64,000 nucleotides of DNA, taken from NCBI GenBank assembly GCA_030531085.1, contig JAUNOM010000001.1, positions 124,001 to 188,000 on the forward strand, written 5' to 3'. The stretch comes from Prevotellaceae bacterium (GTDB lineage Bacteria > Bacteroidota > Bacteroidia > Bacteroidales > Bacteroidaceae). The notes beneath the pieces are model-generated. The model was given only the letters and a program-made list of their open reading frames with translations, was not told the origin of the DNA and did no database searches. Positions 45,427-54,437 of the stretch are shown here, one piece after another; positions within the stretch are counted from its first letter, which is position 1, and every line of letters starts with the position of its first letter. Made by a program: the position numbers and the translations under genes.

Positions 45427-46025
45427 GCAATGATTTTGTCTTGGTTTTCAAGAAGGAAGTCTATGTCGTCGAGTGCATTCTCAAGACAGTACTTCTTGTA
45501 TCCGTTTATCTCAAACTTCTCACTGTGTCCGGTCGCCTCGTTGGTTACTGTCTGGTTCGGAACGTCAACTGTTACGATGGTCTTCGGGTCCTTTGCTATG
45601 CTATCGAACAGCTCTGCCTGGAACTCCGGTGTGACAATGACGGGGAGAACGAAGCAGTTAAGCAGGTTATTACGGTGTATATCCGCGAAAGAGGATGAGA
45701 TAACCACGCGCACACCATATCCTGCTATGGCCCAAGCAGCGTGCTCGCGTGAGGAACCGGAGCCCCAGTTCTTGCCGCCCACAATGATTTGGTTCACGCC
45801 TTCGCTTGGAGTCTCGGAGAATTCGGGCCTGTTGAGCACGAAATCACTGACTGGCTGGCCGTCAGCAGTATAACGCAGGTCGTGCATAAAGGCGTCTCCG
45901 AAGAACTTTGGGTCACGTGTTGTGGATGCAAGATAACGTGCTGGTATTATCAAGTCAGTGTTACAGTTGTCTATTGCTATGGGAAGGCAGGTAGACTTTA
46001 TTATGTTGAATTTCTGTTTTGCCAT
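45411..46025 (-). CDS. leuD: 3-isopropylmalate dehydratase small subunit
   Basis: The swivelling subunit of isopropylmalate isomerase. The conserved GGKNWGSGSSREHAAWAI is near residues 83-100 and TDLIIPARYL near the N-terminus. The 204-residue length is typical. It pairs with LeuC encoded just upstream (15-base gap) and could also serve citramalate isomerisation. Confidence 0.96.
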   Translation of the reverse strand: MAKQKFNIIKSTCLPIAIDNCNTDLIIPARYLASTTRDPKFFGDAFMHDLRYTADGQPVSDFVLNRPEFSETPSEGVNQIIVGGKNWGSGSSREHAAWAIAGYGVRVVISSSFADIHRNNLLNCFVLPVIVTPEFQAELFDSIAKDPKTIVTVDVPNQTVTNEATGHSEKFEINGYKKYCLENALDDIDFLLENQDKIIAWENK

Positions 46026-46040
46026 GATGTTTGCTGTTGT

Positions 46041-47429
46041 TTAGATTTTTCTTGGGTCGGTTATTACGCCTGTGATGGCCGATGCCGCCACTGTCAGCGG
46101 ACTGGCGAGTACTGTTCGTGCGCCCGGTCCCTGACGTCCTACGAAGTTTCTGTTACTGGTTGAGATGGACAACTTGCCTGCTGGCACCTTGTCCGGGTTC
46201 ATGGCAAGGCATGATGAGCATGATGGCAGACGCAGTTCAAAGCCCGCCTCTTCCAGTATCTTGTCAATACCCTCGTCTATTATCTGCTGACGCACGAGCC
46301 AGGAGCCTGGCACGAGCCATGCAACCACGTTGTCCGCCTTCTTCTTTCCCTTTACGATTGAAGCGAAAGCACGGAAGTCCTCTATGCGTCCATTGGTGCA
46401 AGCGCCGAGGAACACGTAGTCTACAGGAGTGCCTTCCAGCTTCTGGCCGGGTTCAAACTGCATATAGTTGAGCTGCGCCTCCAGCTGTGCCTTCTCCTCG
46501 GCAGGTACAGAGTCGAGTGTTGGAACGTTGCCGTCAATGGCTATTCCTGCACCGGGATTGGTGCCGTATGTGATGCGTGGCGCTATATCCTCTGCGCGGT
46601 ATGTCACCTCTTTGTCGAATATTGCATCATCATCGCTCTTCAATGTCTTCCAATAGCTTACAGCCTTATTCCATTCCTCGCCCTTAGGAGCGTACTCTCT
46701 GTCCTTAAGGTATGCGAAAGTTGTCTCATCCGGAGCTATGATACCGGCGCGTGAGCCCATCTCTATGGATAAGTTGGAGAGTGTGAGGCGGCCTTCCATG
46801 GACATATTACGTATGGTGGAACCGGCATACTCCACTACATATCCAGTGGCACCTGATGTTGTCATCTGCGCCATGATGTAGAGAGCCACGTCCTTTGCGG
46901 TAACACCCTTCTGCAGATCACCCTCAATGTTTATGCGCATAGACTTCGGCTTGGACTGCAATATGGTCTCAGATGCCAGCACCTGTGCCACCTCTGATGT
47001 TCCAATACCCATAGCCAGTGCGCCGACAGCACCGTGGGTTGACGTGTGAGAGTCACCACATACAATAGTCATACCTGGCAATGAGAGTCCCTTTTCCGGA
47101 CCAACGACGTGGATGATGCCATTGTCTTTTGTGCCCATAGCAAAGTGTTTGATGCCGAACTCGGCGCAGTTGGCCTTCAATGTCTCCACCTGCTTGCGCC
47201 CTACAGGGTCGTTTATCACCTCCTGCTGGTCTGATGGGGTGTTGTGATCAGGCATTGCGAACACGTGGTCGGGGCGGAATACTCCGATACCTTTATCACG
47301 TAGCGTGTCAAAAGCCTGTGGTGTCGTCACCTCATGGCAGTAAAGGCGGTCTATGTAAAGCTGAGTGGGACCATCCTCAACGGTCTGCACAACGTGCCTG
47401 TCCCAGATTTTGTCAAATAAAGTGTTCAT
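46041..47429 (-). CDS. leuC: 3-isopropylmalate dehydratase large subunit
   Basis: Aconitase-family enzyme carrying a 4Fe-4S cluster; cluster cysteines are seen in [13 protein letters not shown] and [15 protein letters not shown]. Substrate motifs [17 protein letters not shown] and [12 protein letters not shown] are present. The 462-residue length is usual for bacterial LeuC. It is second in the operon, 46 bases after leuA. Confidence 0.97.
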   Translation of the reverse strand: MNTLFDKIWDRHVVQTVEDGPTQLYIDRLYCHEVTTPQAFDTLRDKGIGVFRPDHVFAMPDHNTPSDQQEVINDPVGRKQVETLKANCAEFGIKHFAMGTKDNGIIHVVGPEKGLSLPGMTIVCGDSHTSTHGAVGALAMGIGTSEVAQVLASETILQSKPKSMRINIEGDLQKGVTAKDVALYIMAQMTTSGATGYVVEYAGSTIRNMSMEGRLTLSNLSIEMGSRAGIIAPDETTFAYLKDREYAPKGEEWNKAVSYWKTLKSDDDAIFDKEVTYRAEDIAPRITYGTNPGAGIAIDGNVPTLDSVPAEEKAQLEAQLNYMQFEPGQKLEGTPVDYVFLGACTNGRIEDFRAFASIVKGKKKADNVVAWLVPGSWLVRQQIIDEGIDKILEEAGFELRLPSCSSCLAMNPDKVPAGKLSISTSNRNFVGRQGPGARTVLASPLTVAASAITGVITDPRKI

Positions 47430-47475
47430 TGTATATGTTCTTTGTTATTCTTCTTGATGTTGTAATGGCCCGTTT

Positions 47476-48990
47476 TTAAACCTTGGCCACCTTGAACTTG
47501 TTAATACAGTCGATATAAGCCTCAACGCTTGCTGTCACTATGTCTGTGTTGGAACCGAAGCCATAGTACACAATACCTTCGTGCTCAACCTGTATGTGCA
47601 CCTTGCACAGGTCGTCAGAGCCCTTTGTCACAGCCTGAATGGTAAGCTCCTTCAGTTCCATGTTGCGGTGTATGATCTGCTTCAGCGCCTTGATGGAAGC
47701 GTCAACAGGACCGTTTCCTGTAGCGGCGGCCTCGAATATCTCGTTGGCAACCTTCAAACGCATGGCCGCTATAGGAGTTACACCCTTGCCACTTGTAACC
47801 TGCAGAGTGTCCAGTTGCACAAGATTCTCACCGCTTTGTGATGTGACACCAGCCAGAACGAGCAGTTCCTCGTCACCCAGCTGTTTCTTCTTGTCCGCCA
47901 TAAGCAGGAACTTCTCGTATGTCTTGTCCAGCTGTTCCTTAGTCATCTCAATGCCCAGTATGCCCAGACGGTGCTTCAGGGCTGCGCGACCGGAGCGTGC
48001 TGTCAGCACGATGGCATTCTCCTCAATGCCCACATCCTTTGGATCCATGATCTCATAAGTGCTGGTATTCTTCAGCACACCGTCCTGATGTATGCCGCTT
48101 GAGTGCGCAAACGCGTTCTTACCTACAACAGCCTTGTTGGGTTGTACAGGCATATTCATCAGCGTTGACACCATACGGCTGGTAGGCCAGATACGCTGTG
48201 TGTTGATGTTTGTATCTATTCCAAGGTCAGGATGTGTCTTGAATATCATGGCAATCTCCTCCAATGAGGTGTTACCTGCACGCTCTCCTATGCCATTGAT
48301 GGTAACTTCCACCTGACGTGCACCGCCCAGTACTCCGGCAACGGTGTTTGCGGTGGCCATACCAAGGTCATTATGGCAGTGGGTAGAAAGGATTGACTTT
48401 CCTGCCGCAAAGGCATCAACGTGCTCATAGAGATACTTTATCTTCTCCTCGTACTCTCCCGGCAGACGGAATCCCGTGGTGTCAGGTATGTTACACACTG
48501 TGGCTCCGGCCTTTGTTACCGCATCTATCACCTGTGCGAGATACTCATTGTCCGTGCGTCCTGCGTCCTCGGCGTAGAACTCCACATCCTCAACATACCG
48601 CTTGGCATACTTTACGGCCCTTACAGCCCTCTCAATGATCTCCTCACGCGTTGAGTTAAACTTGTACTTGATGTGTGATTCGCTGGTGCCAATGCCCGTA
48701 TGTATACGCTTATGCTTGGCATATTGCAGAGCTTCAGCCGCACAATCGATGTCCTTTTCCACTGCTCGTGTCAGAGCGCAGATGGTAGGCCATGTCATGG
48801 CCTTGGATATCTCTATTACCGAATTGAAGTCACCGGGGCTGGAGATAGGGAAACCTGCCTCGATAACGTCCACGCCTAATTGCTCCAAAGCCTTTGCCAC
48901 CTGAATCTTCTCGATAGTGTTCAGCTGGCAACCGGGCACCTGTTCGCCGTCTCTCAGCGTGGTGTCAAAAATGTACAATCTGTCTGCCAT
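47476..48990 (-). CDS. leuA: 2-isopropylmalate synthase
   Basis: First committed step of leucine synthesis: condenses acetyl-CoA with 2-ketoisovalerate. The catalytic motif [17 protein letters not shown] is at the N-terminus, with [16 protein letters not shown] and [15 protein letters not shown], and a C-terminal regulatory domain that in the family binds leucine. The 504-residue length is normal. It is the first structural gene after the attenuator. No leuB is found in the window. Confidence 0.97.
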   Translation of the reverse strand: MADRLYIFDTTLRDGEQVPGCQLNTIEKIQVAKALEQLGVDVIEAGFPISSPGDFNSVIEISKAMTWPTICALTRAVEKDIDCAAEALQYAKHKRIHTGIGTSESHIKYKFNSTREEIIERAVRAVKYAKRYVEDVEFYAEDAGRTDNEYLAQVIDAVTKAGATVCNIPDTTGFRLPGEYEEKIKYLYEHVDAFAAGKSILSTHCHNDLGMATANTVAGVLGGARQVEVTINGIGERAGNTSLEEIAMIFKTHPDLGIDTNINTQRIWPTSRMVSTLMNMPVQPNKAVVGKNAFAHSSGIHQDGVLKNTSTYEIMDPKDVGIEENAIVLTARSGRAALKHRLGILGIEMTKEQLDKTYEKFLLMADKKKQLGDEELLVLAGVTSQSGENLVQLDTLQVTSGKGVTPIAAMRLKVANEIFEAAATGNGPVDASIKALKQIIHRNMELKELTIQAVTKGSDDLCKVHIQVEHEGIVYYGFGSNTDIVTASVEAYIDCINKFKVAKV

Positions 48991-49030
48991 GTGTCTTATA
49001 TATTTGTTATTACATTATATTATATATAGC

Positions 49031-49073
49031 AAAAAGCCTTCTCCGCTCCCAGTGAGGAAGTGAAAAAGGCTTA
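49031..49073 (-). terminator. Attenuator terminator ahead of leuA
   Basis: On the minus strand AAGCCTT (49072-49066) pairs with AAGGCTT (49040-49034), with further interior pairing, followed by TTTTT (49035-49031). The upper 5' arm includes CACTTCCTC (49062-49054), which can instead pair with GAGGAAGTG in the leader peptide region (49118-49110). Confidence 0.82.
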
Positions 49074-49092
49074 CGCTGTATAGAGTTAACAG

Positions 49093-49173
49093 TTATAGGC
49101 ACACCTCATCACTTCCTCTCTTTCGTAGAAGGAGAAGGCCAATAATGTTGCTTATAATGCTGTTGTTCATCAT
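49093..49173 (-). CDS. Leu/Ile-rich leader peptide of the leucine operon
   Basis: A 26-codon open frame that starts with two ATG codons and reads MMNNSIISNIIGLLLL, then a charged tail ending EVCL and TAA. Four Leu codons in a row (CTT CTC CTT CTA) and two Ile pairs are diagnostic of a branched-chain amino-acid leader peptide. It lies between a good promoter and a terminator-antiterminator pair, all ahead of leuA. If ribosomes stall at the Leu codons, the GAGGAAGTG segment (49118-49110) is left free to form the antiterminator. If they reach the stop, they cover it and the terminator forms. Confidence 0.88.
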   Translation of the reverse strand: MMNNSIISNIIGLLLLRKRGSDEVCL

Positions 49174-49215
49174 TGTGCTATACTGTATCTTTATGGTTTA
49201 TTCCCAAATCGGACG

Positions 49216-49246
49216 CAAAGATAATATTTTTTTATGACTTATGCAA
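49216..49246 (-). promoter_or_regulatory. Bacteroidetes-type promoter of the leucine operon
   Basis: On the minus strand TTG (49246-49244), exactly 20 bases, then TATCTTTG (49223-49216). Transcription starts near 49209, about 36 bases before the leader peptide. The stretch 49247-49482 upstream holds no gene that I can see. Confidence 0.85.
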
Positions 49247-49482
49247 GTAAAATGCAATTTTTTTATTTCTGTCTCCTCAAAAAAGTGCTATTTTATGATG
49301 TTGCAATATGGAAAAAGCATAGAAAAAGTCTCCCGTTAAAGGACGAGAGACAAACCTAAATGTTTACACAACGGAATAATCCTTATTGTGAATTGTGGGA
49401 AAGTTGCTCACAGAATGTCAATTATATGAAAATGTGGAGTTGGTGAGTCTTGGGTGGTGGAATGTTTCCTTTGCTGTAAAGG

Positions 49483-49840
49483 ACTTATCGTATATTTTAA
49501 CATTTACAATGTAACAATCCACTGTGATGCCGTTTCTGCGGTGCGGTGGCGGTGTGTGCCAGCGGAGGATGCGCGTTCGTTGTAGCCGTGTCAGAACGCG
49601 TTTTACGGGGTGCGCATTTTTGTTGCTTTTGAAAAGATGTGTGAAAGTGCCGTTTTTGATAGCTTTTCTGTTGCAATCAGATAGAAATTGGAAGGTAAAA
49701 GGGGCGCTTTTGGGGTGTGATTTGTATCTGATTACACTGTGAAAGCATTCATTTTGTCCATGAGTGTGTGCCAGTATGGTGTCTTTTTGTGTTAAGATTA
49801 CAGACAGAGTGACTTTAACATATTTTACTTATCGTATTTT
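49483..49840. repeat. Intergenic element copy C, ~358 bases, bounded by direct repeats
   Basis: Begins acttatcgtatatttt (49483-49498) and ends acttatcgtatttt (49827-49840), matching copy B (39692-40050) in length, ends and internal order: tgcgttcg, ggggtgcgcat, gcaatcagata, tatctgattaca, cattttgt, gactttaacat. The right end runs into the stop codon of the neighbouring gene. A 72-codon open frame inside is not supported as a gene. Confidence 0.7.
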
Positions 49841-50303
49841 ATGGCATTCTGTTTGATGTGTCGTCAGACTCTTGTTCTTCTATACTCCTGTATAAAGCGT
49901 CCGTGTTACCGATTAGCTCTTCGCAGTCAAATTCGTCTTTTCCGTAATAATCCCTGTCGTAGTCCTCTCTGCTGACTTTATAATAGTTGCCTCCGAATCT
50001 TTCAGCCTCCCAGTAATCGTCCTCGGCTTCGTATAGCGTCTTCAGGCTGGGGATGTCACTTTGCTCATCGTTGTCCCCCAATCCCAAGTCCTCTAATGTG
50101 ATGTCTCCTAAAGGTATGCCCTTTGTCTCCAGTGTGATGGACTTCCTGTTAGCGCTGTCATTATTGCTGTGGGCATTGGAAGTGGGTGTGGCGCTTCTTT
50201 CTTTGTATATGGATATTGTCCCACTGACATATATGCACAAGAATATTATACTTACAATTATAAGTAGCTTATTCTCTCCTGATATCCTTTTATGCCACTT
50301 CAT
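49839..50303 (-). CDS. Hypothetical small membrane-anchored acidic protein
   Basis: 154 residues with one N-terminal membrane helix (LLIIVSIIFLCIYVSGTISI) and an acidic, Tyr- and Asp-rich exported part (EDDYWEAERFGG, DYDRDYYGKDEFD). I do not recognise the family. Its stop codon overlaps the right end of repeat element C. It may be a genuine lineage-specific gene; the composition is coding-like, but evidence is limited. Confidence 0.6.
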   Translation of the reverse strand: MKWHKRISGENKLLIIVSIIFLCIYVSGTISIYKERSATPTSNAHSNNDSANRKSITLETKGIPLGDITLEDLGLGDNDEQSDIPSLKTLYEAEDDYWEAERFGGNYYKVSREDYDRDYYGKDEFDCEELIGNTDALYRSIEEQESDDTSNRMP

Positions 50304-50353
50304 GTGTCTATGTATATATCTCCTGATTTACTGTATTGTGTCCTGTTGAGGGG

Positions 50354-50953
50354 CTATTTTATCTTAAAATACTCATCAGCCAGTGCGAACATCTCCGTGT
50401 CTCCGCTGCTGTCGCCGTATGCAGTCAGGTGATATGCGTTCCTGTCTGGTTCCACTGCCAATAGTCGTCTTACCTTCTCCTCGCCGTAACAGTTAGGTGT
50501 GGCGAAGCGTCCCGTCAGTCTGCCGCTGTCGTCCACCTCCACTTTCGTGGCCAGTACATCCTTCACGCCCAGTCTCTCACAGTACGGGCGCACCCATTCG
50601 TCTATGCTCGCACTGACGATGTATATGTCGGCCCCCTGTTCCCTATGTTGCGCCAGTGCCAGATGTGTTTCCTGCCGCGCCACGGCCGGCAGAGTGTGAC
50701 AGAAACTCTGGCCCAGGGCGGCGAAGTCGTTGTATGGCATACCCTTGAAGAACCAGGAGAAGAGGTGCTCTTTGCAGCGGCCGTTGTCATATAGGTGCAG
50801 CTTCATCAGGAGTATCAGTGGCAGGAGGGCTGTAAAGCCGATGAGAAGGCGTGGGATGCCTGCGGCATGGCGTATGAACAGGGGCAGAGTGTCGCGTGTG
50901 GTGAGTGTCCCGTCAAAGTCAAAGACGGCAATTTTCCTTCGTATGTTTGTCAT
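50354..50953 (-). CDS. HAD-IB family phosphatase (SerB/YfhB-like)
   Basis: The HAD motif I is AVFDFDGTLTTRD, motif II the Ser in IYIVSASIDEWVRPY, and motif IV TAYGDSSGDTEMFALAD. A hydrophobic cap segment (LLIGFTALLPLILLMKL) resembles membrane-associated phosphatidylglycerophosphate or lysophosphatidate phosphatases of this class. The 199-residue length fits. The substrate is not readable. It is 50 bases downstream of the small membrane protein gene, transcribed toward lower coordinates. Confidence 0.85.
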   Translation of the reverse strand: MTNIRRKIAVFDFDGTLTTRDTLPLFIRHAAGIPRLLIGFTALLPLILLMKLHLYDNGRCKEHLFSWFFKGMPYNDFAALGQSFCHTLPAVARQETHLALAQHREQGADIYIVSASIDEWVRPYCERLGVKDVLATKVEVDDSGRLTGRFATPNCYGEEKVRRLLAVEPDRNAYHLTAYGDSSGDTEMFALADEYFKIK

Positions 50954-51032
50954 TAGTCAAGTAAAAAGTAATATAGAGTTGCAAAATTACATTTTTTTTG
51001 CAATATGAGTTATATTTTTCAGATTTTTTTGC

Positions 51033-51040
51033 TACCTTTG
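51033..51040 (+). promoter_or_regulatory. -7 box of the outer-membrane barrel gene
   Basis: TACCTTTG, 34 bases before the ATG chosen at 51074. The open frame reaches 51005, upstream of this box, which argues for the later start. Confidence 0.6.
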
Positions 51041-51073
51041 CAAAATATTAAACATATTATAAAAGGAATAGAA

Positions 51074-52792
51074 ATGATTGGATTTATTAAAAACGTCTGT
51101 GGCCGCATACAGCTCTTAATGGCTGTGATGTGTGCTGCTGCAACGGCCAGCGCTGCCCCCATAGAGCACAGTGGTGACCGCTACATCATCAATGTGAGCG
51201 AGATGGAGCTTAATGGCGACGAGACCGTCATGGATGTTCTCCTGATGTGTCCCGAGGTTATAACCCTCGATGCCAAGCAGCCTCTCACTTCAAGCCTGTA
51301 TGGTCAGTGGGCCGTGCGTATTGACAATATAGGCCTTGGACTTGACAATGAGACTTACCTCACTACCACACGCGCCAGCGAGGTGGAGAAGATCAAGGTG
51401 TGTACCAATCCCGGTGTGCTTAAAGGGTGCGGCGGACTGAAGATGGTTCTTGACATTTATCTGCGCAAGGCCGATAACGGTACGAGTGGCCGTGTTGCCG
51501 TTTCCGGGGACTCTTACGGCAAGGGCAAAGCGTTTGTCAGTGCTCTGCACCAGAAGGACAACCTGCGTCTCTTCGGTATTGCCGAGGGAAACATTGCGCG
51601 CAGCAAGTTTGACGGGGTGACATCACATGGAGGTCACGAGGCAATGAAGATGAACATGGTTTGGGACATAACGTCAAAGGATAATCTGGAGTTTGACTTC
51701 TCGCAGAGTTTCAACCGTTCCAGAACGGTAGGTGATCCTGCTGCATACGACCGTTATATGCACCTGGAGGGTGTATACCTCCGTTCGCTTAGTGATGCCG
51801 GTGCTTATGCCCTGTTCCAGTTTGCCGGTGACTATGGCAGTGCGAACAGTCTGGCCGGTGTCAGGTCACGTTATACAGACCCGTTTGCCCTCTTGGAATT
51901 CTCTTTCCCACTGGTAAATCATAACCTTTGGCTGACAGCCGGCGTGGAGAGTGGTTACGATGCACAAACGGACCGTATCGCCGAATACACCAACCGCTCA
52001 CGCTATGAGGACCTGTATGCACAGGTTGACTGGAAGGTTGGCAAGTGGAACTTCATGGTGGGTGACCGTTTCAGAGTGCTGAACTTCTGGATGAACAGTC
52101 TGAAGGACTTCGAGGAATGGGAGCACACAACGTCCAACCACGCATATACGGCCACTGTATACTATAACTTTAACGCTAACAGCACACTGCAGGGCAGCTT
52201 TGCACGTCGTTACTATAATGCCGCATACGAGAATTTCATTGCCGATGGTATGTATTACAACCCTGTCGTGAATAATATAATGGCCGGTAAGATATATACC
52301 AAGGACTATGACAAGCAGATAGCCTATGTGTCTGACCTGAAGTATAGCTTCAGCAAGCCTGACTTCACTTTCAGTACTCTGCTGCGCAACATACGTCAGG
52401 ACCTTGCGGTTGGACATGATAATACTCTGAGCATAGGTGCATCGGCGTTCTGGCACAAGGGCATCCTGCGCCTGACAGCAGGATTTGACTACTTCTGGCA
52501 GAAGACATCATATAGCGACACATACAAGAAGTACAATAATTTCGTGAACCTGAAACTGGCACCGCAGGTGTCTCTGGACAATGGATGGCGCTTTACATCG
52601 ACCATGCTCTACAACAGCAGGAAGGCGTATGACAGTGAGTTCTATGCTCCGGCAAACTTCTATGCCGATGTTGCTGTGTCAAAAAGGTTCGGAAAGAACT
52701 GGCTTGTGGAAGGCAAGTATCATGACATAGCGGGCCAGAACACTGGCAACCGTGCTGCAACCATTGGAGTTACTTATTTTTGGGGAAAGTAA
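51074..52792 (+). CDS. Outer-membrane beta-barrel protein with a short plug-like N-terminus
   Basis: A signal peptide (QLLMAVMCAAATASAA) is followed by ~100 residues resembling part of a TonB-receptor plug (TVMDVLLMCPEVITLD, VEKIKVCTNPGVLKGCGG, LDIYLRK). A barrel of alternating aromatic strands follows, ending in the typical C-terminal GVTYFWGK. At 572 residues it is shorter than a SusC-type receptor (about 1000). I chose ATG 51074 (MIGFIKNV) from the promoter position and signal peptide. There is no SusD partner. Ligand unknown. Confidence 0.75.
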   Translation: MIGFIKNVCGRIQLLMAVMCAAATASAAPIEHSGDRYIINVSEMELNGDETVMDVLLMCPEVITLDAKQPLTSSLYGQWAVRIDNIGLGLDNETYLTTTRASEVEKIKVCTNPGVLKGCGGLKMVLDIYLRKADNGTSGRVAVSGDSYGKGKAFVSALHQKDNLRLFGIAEGNIARSKFDGVTSHGGHEAMKMNMVWDITSKDNLEFDFSQSFNRSRTVGDPAAYDRYMHLEGVYLRSLSDAGAYALFQFAGDYGSANSLAGVRSRYTDPFALLEFSFPLVNHNLWLTAGVESGYDAQTDRIAEYTNRSRYEDLYAQVDWKVGKWNFMVGDRFRVLNFWMNSLKDFEEWEHTTSNHAYTATVYYNFNANSTLQGSFARRYYNAAYENFIADGMYYNPVVNNIMAGKIYTKDYDKQIAYVSDLKYSFSKPDFTFSTLLRNIRQDLAVGHDNTLSIGASAFWHKGILRLTAGFDYFWQKTSYSDTYKKYNNFVNLKLAPQVSLDNGWRFTSTMLYNSRKAYDSEFYAPANFYADVAVSKRFGKNWLVEGKYHDIAGQNTGNRAATIGVTYFWGK

Positions 52793-52804
52793 ATGAGACC
52801 GTAC

Positions 52805-52850
52805 ACCTCGGGGAAACCGCGATGCAGTGACACCGCAGCTTTCCTGAGGT
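52805..52850 (+). terminator. Terminator after the outer-membrane barrel gene
   Basis: acctcggggaaa pairs with tttcctgaggt with one mismatch around a long loop that itself has a small stem (ccgcg/cgc). TTTATTTATT follows. Confidence 0.6.
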
Positions 52851-52880
52851 TTATTTATTGGGACTCTAATTGAAATTATC

Positions 52881-52899
52881 GGCAGGTGCAAAGCCTGCC
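52881..52899 (+). promoter_or_regulatory. Hairpin in the leader of the NhaC gene
   Basis: ggcagg (52881-52886) pairs with cctgcc (52894-52899) around tgcaaag, about 50 bases before the GTG start. I could not match the leader to a known riboswitch class. Confidence 0.4.
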
Positions 52900-52950
52900 C
52901 TGCGCAATGACCGGAACCTTTATCTTATAAAATGTAAAAGTATATAAAAC

Positions 52951-54408
52951 GTGGAACAGAACCATAAACTTCCGCATCCTATTGTTGCATTAGTGCCGCT
53001 CCTTGTGCTTGTGGCCCTCATAGTGCTCGTCGTAAACCTGTTTCCAGACGATGCTCTGGCGGGAGCGTCACAGATAGCGCTTATGGCGGCTTCTGCCGTT
53101 TGTGTGGCTATAGCAATGACAATGTACAAGGTCAAGTGGGACATCATAGAGAAGATGATAACATCTACTGTAGGCGATGCCAGTGTGTCCATCCTCATAC
53201 TGCTGCTTATCGGCATGATGTCCGCGACATGGATGATAAGCGGTGTGGTGCCCACATTGATATATTATGGAGTGCAGATTATGTTTCCTATGTTCTTCCT
53301 GCCGTGTGCCTGCATCATCTCATCCATTATCTCTGTGATGACGGGCACATCATGGACCACTATAGCCACTATCGGCATAGCGTTGCTTGGCATAGGCGAT
53401 GCGCTTGGCATACCGGCACCGTATACTGCCGGAGCGATAATATCCGGAGCGTATTTCGGTGACAAGCTCTCTCCTATGAGCGACACAACGGTGCTGGCGT
53501 CTTCTGTGGCCGGAGCTGACCTGTTCACGCATATCCGCTACATGATGTACACCACTGTGCCAAGTATCCTCATCTCCCTGTTACTCTATCTTGTCATGGG
53601 GCTGTGGTATGATGGCACGTCAATAGAGGTTAGTCAGTACCTGACAGGTTTGCAGAATGGCTTTAACATATCCTTATGGACACTGCTTGTGCCTGCTTTC
53701 ACGGGCTATCTCATATATAAAAGGACTCCTTCACTGATAACACTGCTCCTTTCCGCCCTCTCTGCCTGCCTGTGTGCGCTGGTTTTGCAGCCCGAGGTGC
53801 TGGCAGATATAGCAGGAGACACGGAGGTCAATGCCAAGAGCCTCTTTATGGGACTGATGACAACCTGCTATACAAAGACGAGTGTGGACACAGGTTATGA
53901 GGCCATCAACAGTCTTGTCGCCACAAGAGGCATGGCCGGTATGCTTGACACTATATGGCTGATACTATGCGCCATGTGCTTCGGCTCATGTATGGTGGCG
54001 ACGGGTATGCTGAAGAGTATAACGAGAATTCTGCTTAAGGCCATCCATAACACCGTGTCACTGGTATGCTCTACCGTCACATCCGGAGTGCTTCTCAATC
54101 TTGTCATGGGCGACCAGTTCCTGTCTATCATCATGAACGCCTCCATGTTCCGTGAGGAGTATATGGAACGTGGCTACAGACCGGAGTTGTTGAGCCGCTC
54201 GACGGAGGACTCTGCCACTGTGACTTCGGTGCTGGTGCCATGGACTGCCTGCGGTATGACGCAGAGCACAGTGCTTGGCATTCCTACGCTGGTGTATCTG
54301 CCTTTCTGTTTCTTTAATATCATCAGTCCGATAATGAGCTGCATAGTGGCGGCGCTTGGCTTTATACCGAAGCCTGTTCCGCCAGTAAAGGAAGAATGTT
54401 CAGAATAA
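52951..54408 (+). CDS. nhaC: NhaC-family Na+/H+ antiporter
   Basis: A membrane transporter of 485 residues with about 11-12 helices and the NhaC-type motifs TGTSWTTIATIGIALLGIG and ISGAYFGDKLSPMSDTT. Family members exchange sodium for protons or for organic acids, so the substrate is not fixed. It begins with GTG (MEQNHKLPHP); no better ATG fits the first helix. putP follows after 29 bases, so a sodium-linked operon is likely. Confidence 0.88.
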   Translation: MEQNHKLPHPIVALVPLLVLVALIVLVVNLFPDDALAGASQIALMAASAVCVAIAMTMYKVKWDIIEKMITSTVGDASVSILILLLIGMMSATWMISGVVPTLIYYGVQIMFPMFFLPCACIISSIISVMTGTSWTTIATIGIALLGIGDALGIPAPYTAGAIISGAYFGDKLSPMSDTTVLASSVAGADLFTHIRYMMYTTVPSILISLLLYLVMGLWYDGTSIEVSQYLTGLQNGFNISLWTLLVPAFTGYLIYKRTPSLITLLLSALSACLCALVLQPEVLADIAGDTEVNAKSLFMGLMTTCYTKTSVDTGYEAINSLVATRGMAGMLDTIWLILCAMCFGSCMVATGMLKSITRILLKAIHNTVSLVCSTVTSGVLLNLVMGDQFLSIIMNASMFREEYMERGYRPELLSRSTEDSATVTSVLVPWTACGMTQSTVLGIPTLVYLPFCFFNIISPIMSCIVAALGFIPKPVPPVKEECSE

Positions 54409-54437
54409 CAATCCATTATATTATTATACAATAAAAA

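Noticed and set aside
49524-49742. 72-residue open frame inside element C
   Set aside because: Not preserved in element B at the matching place; composition is not coding-like.
52793-52950. Known riboswitch (SAM, TPP, FMN, cobalamin, fluoride, c-di-GMP) ahead of nhaC
   Set aside because: I compared the leader with remembered core motifs of these classes and found no match; only simple hairpins remain.
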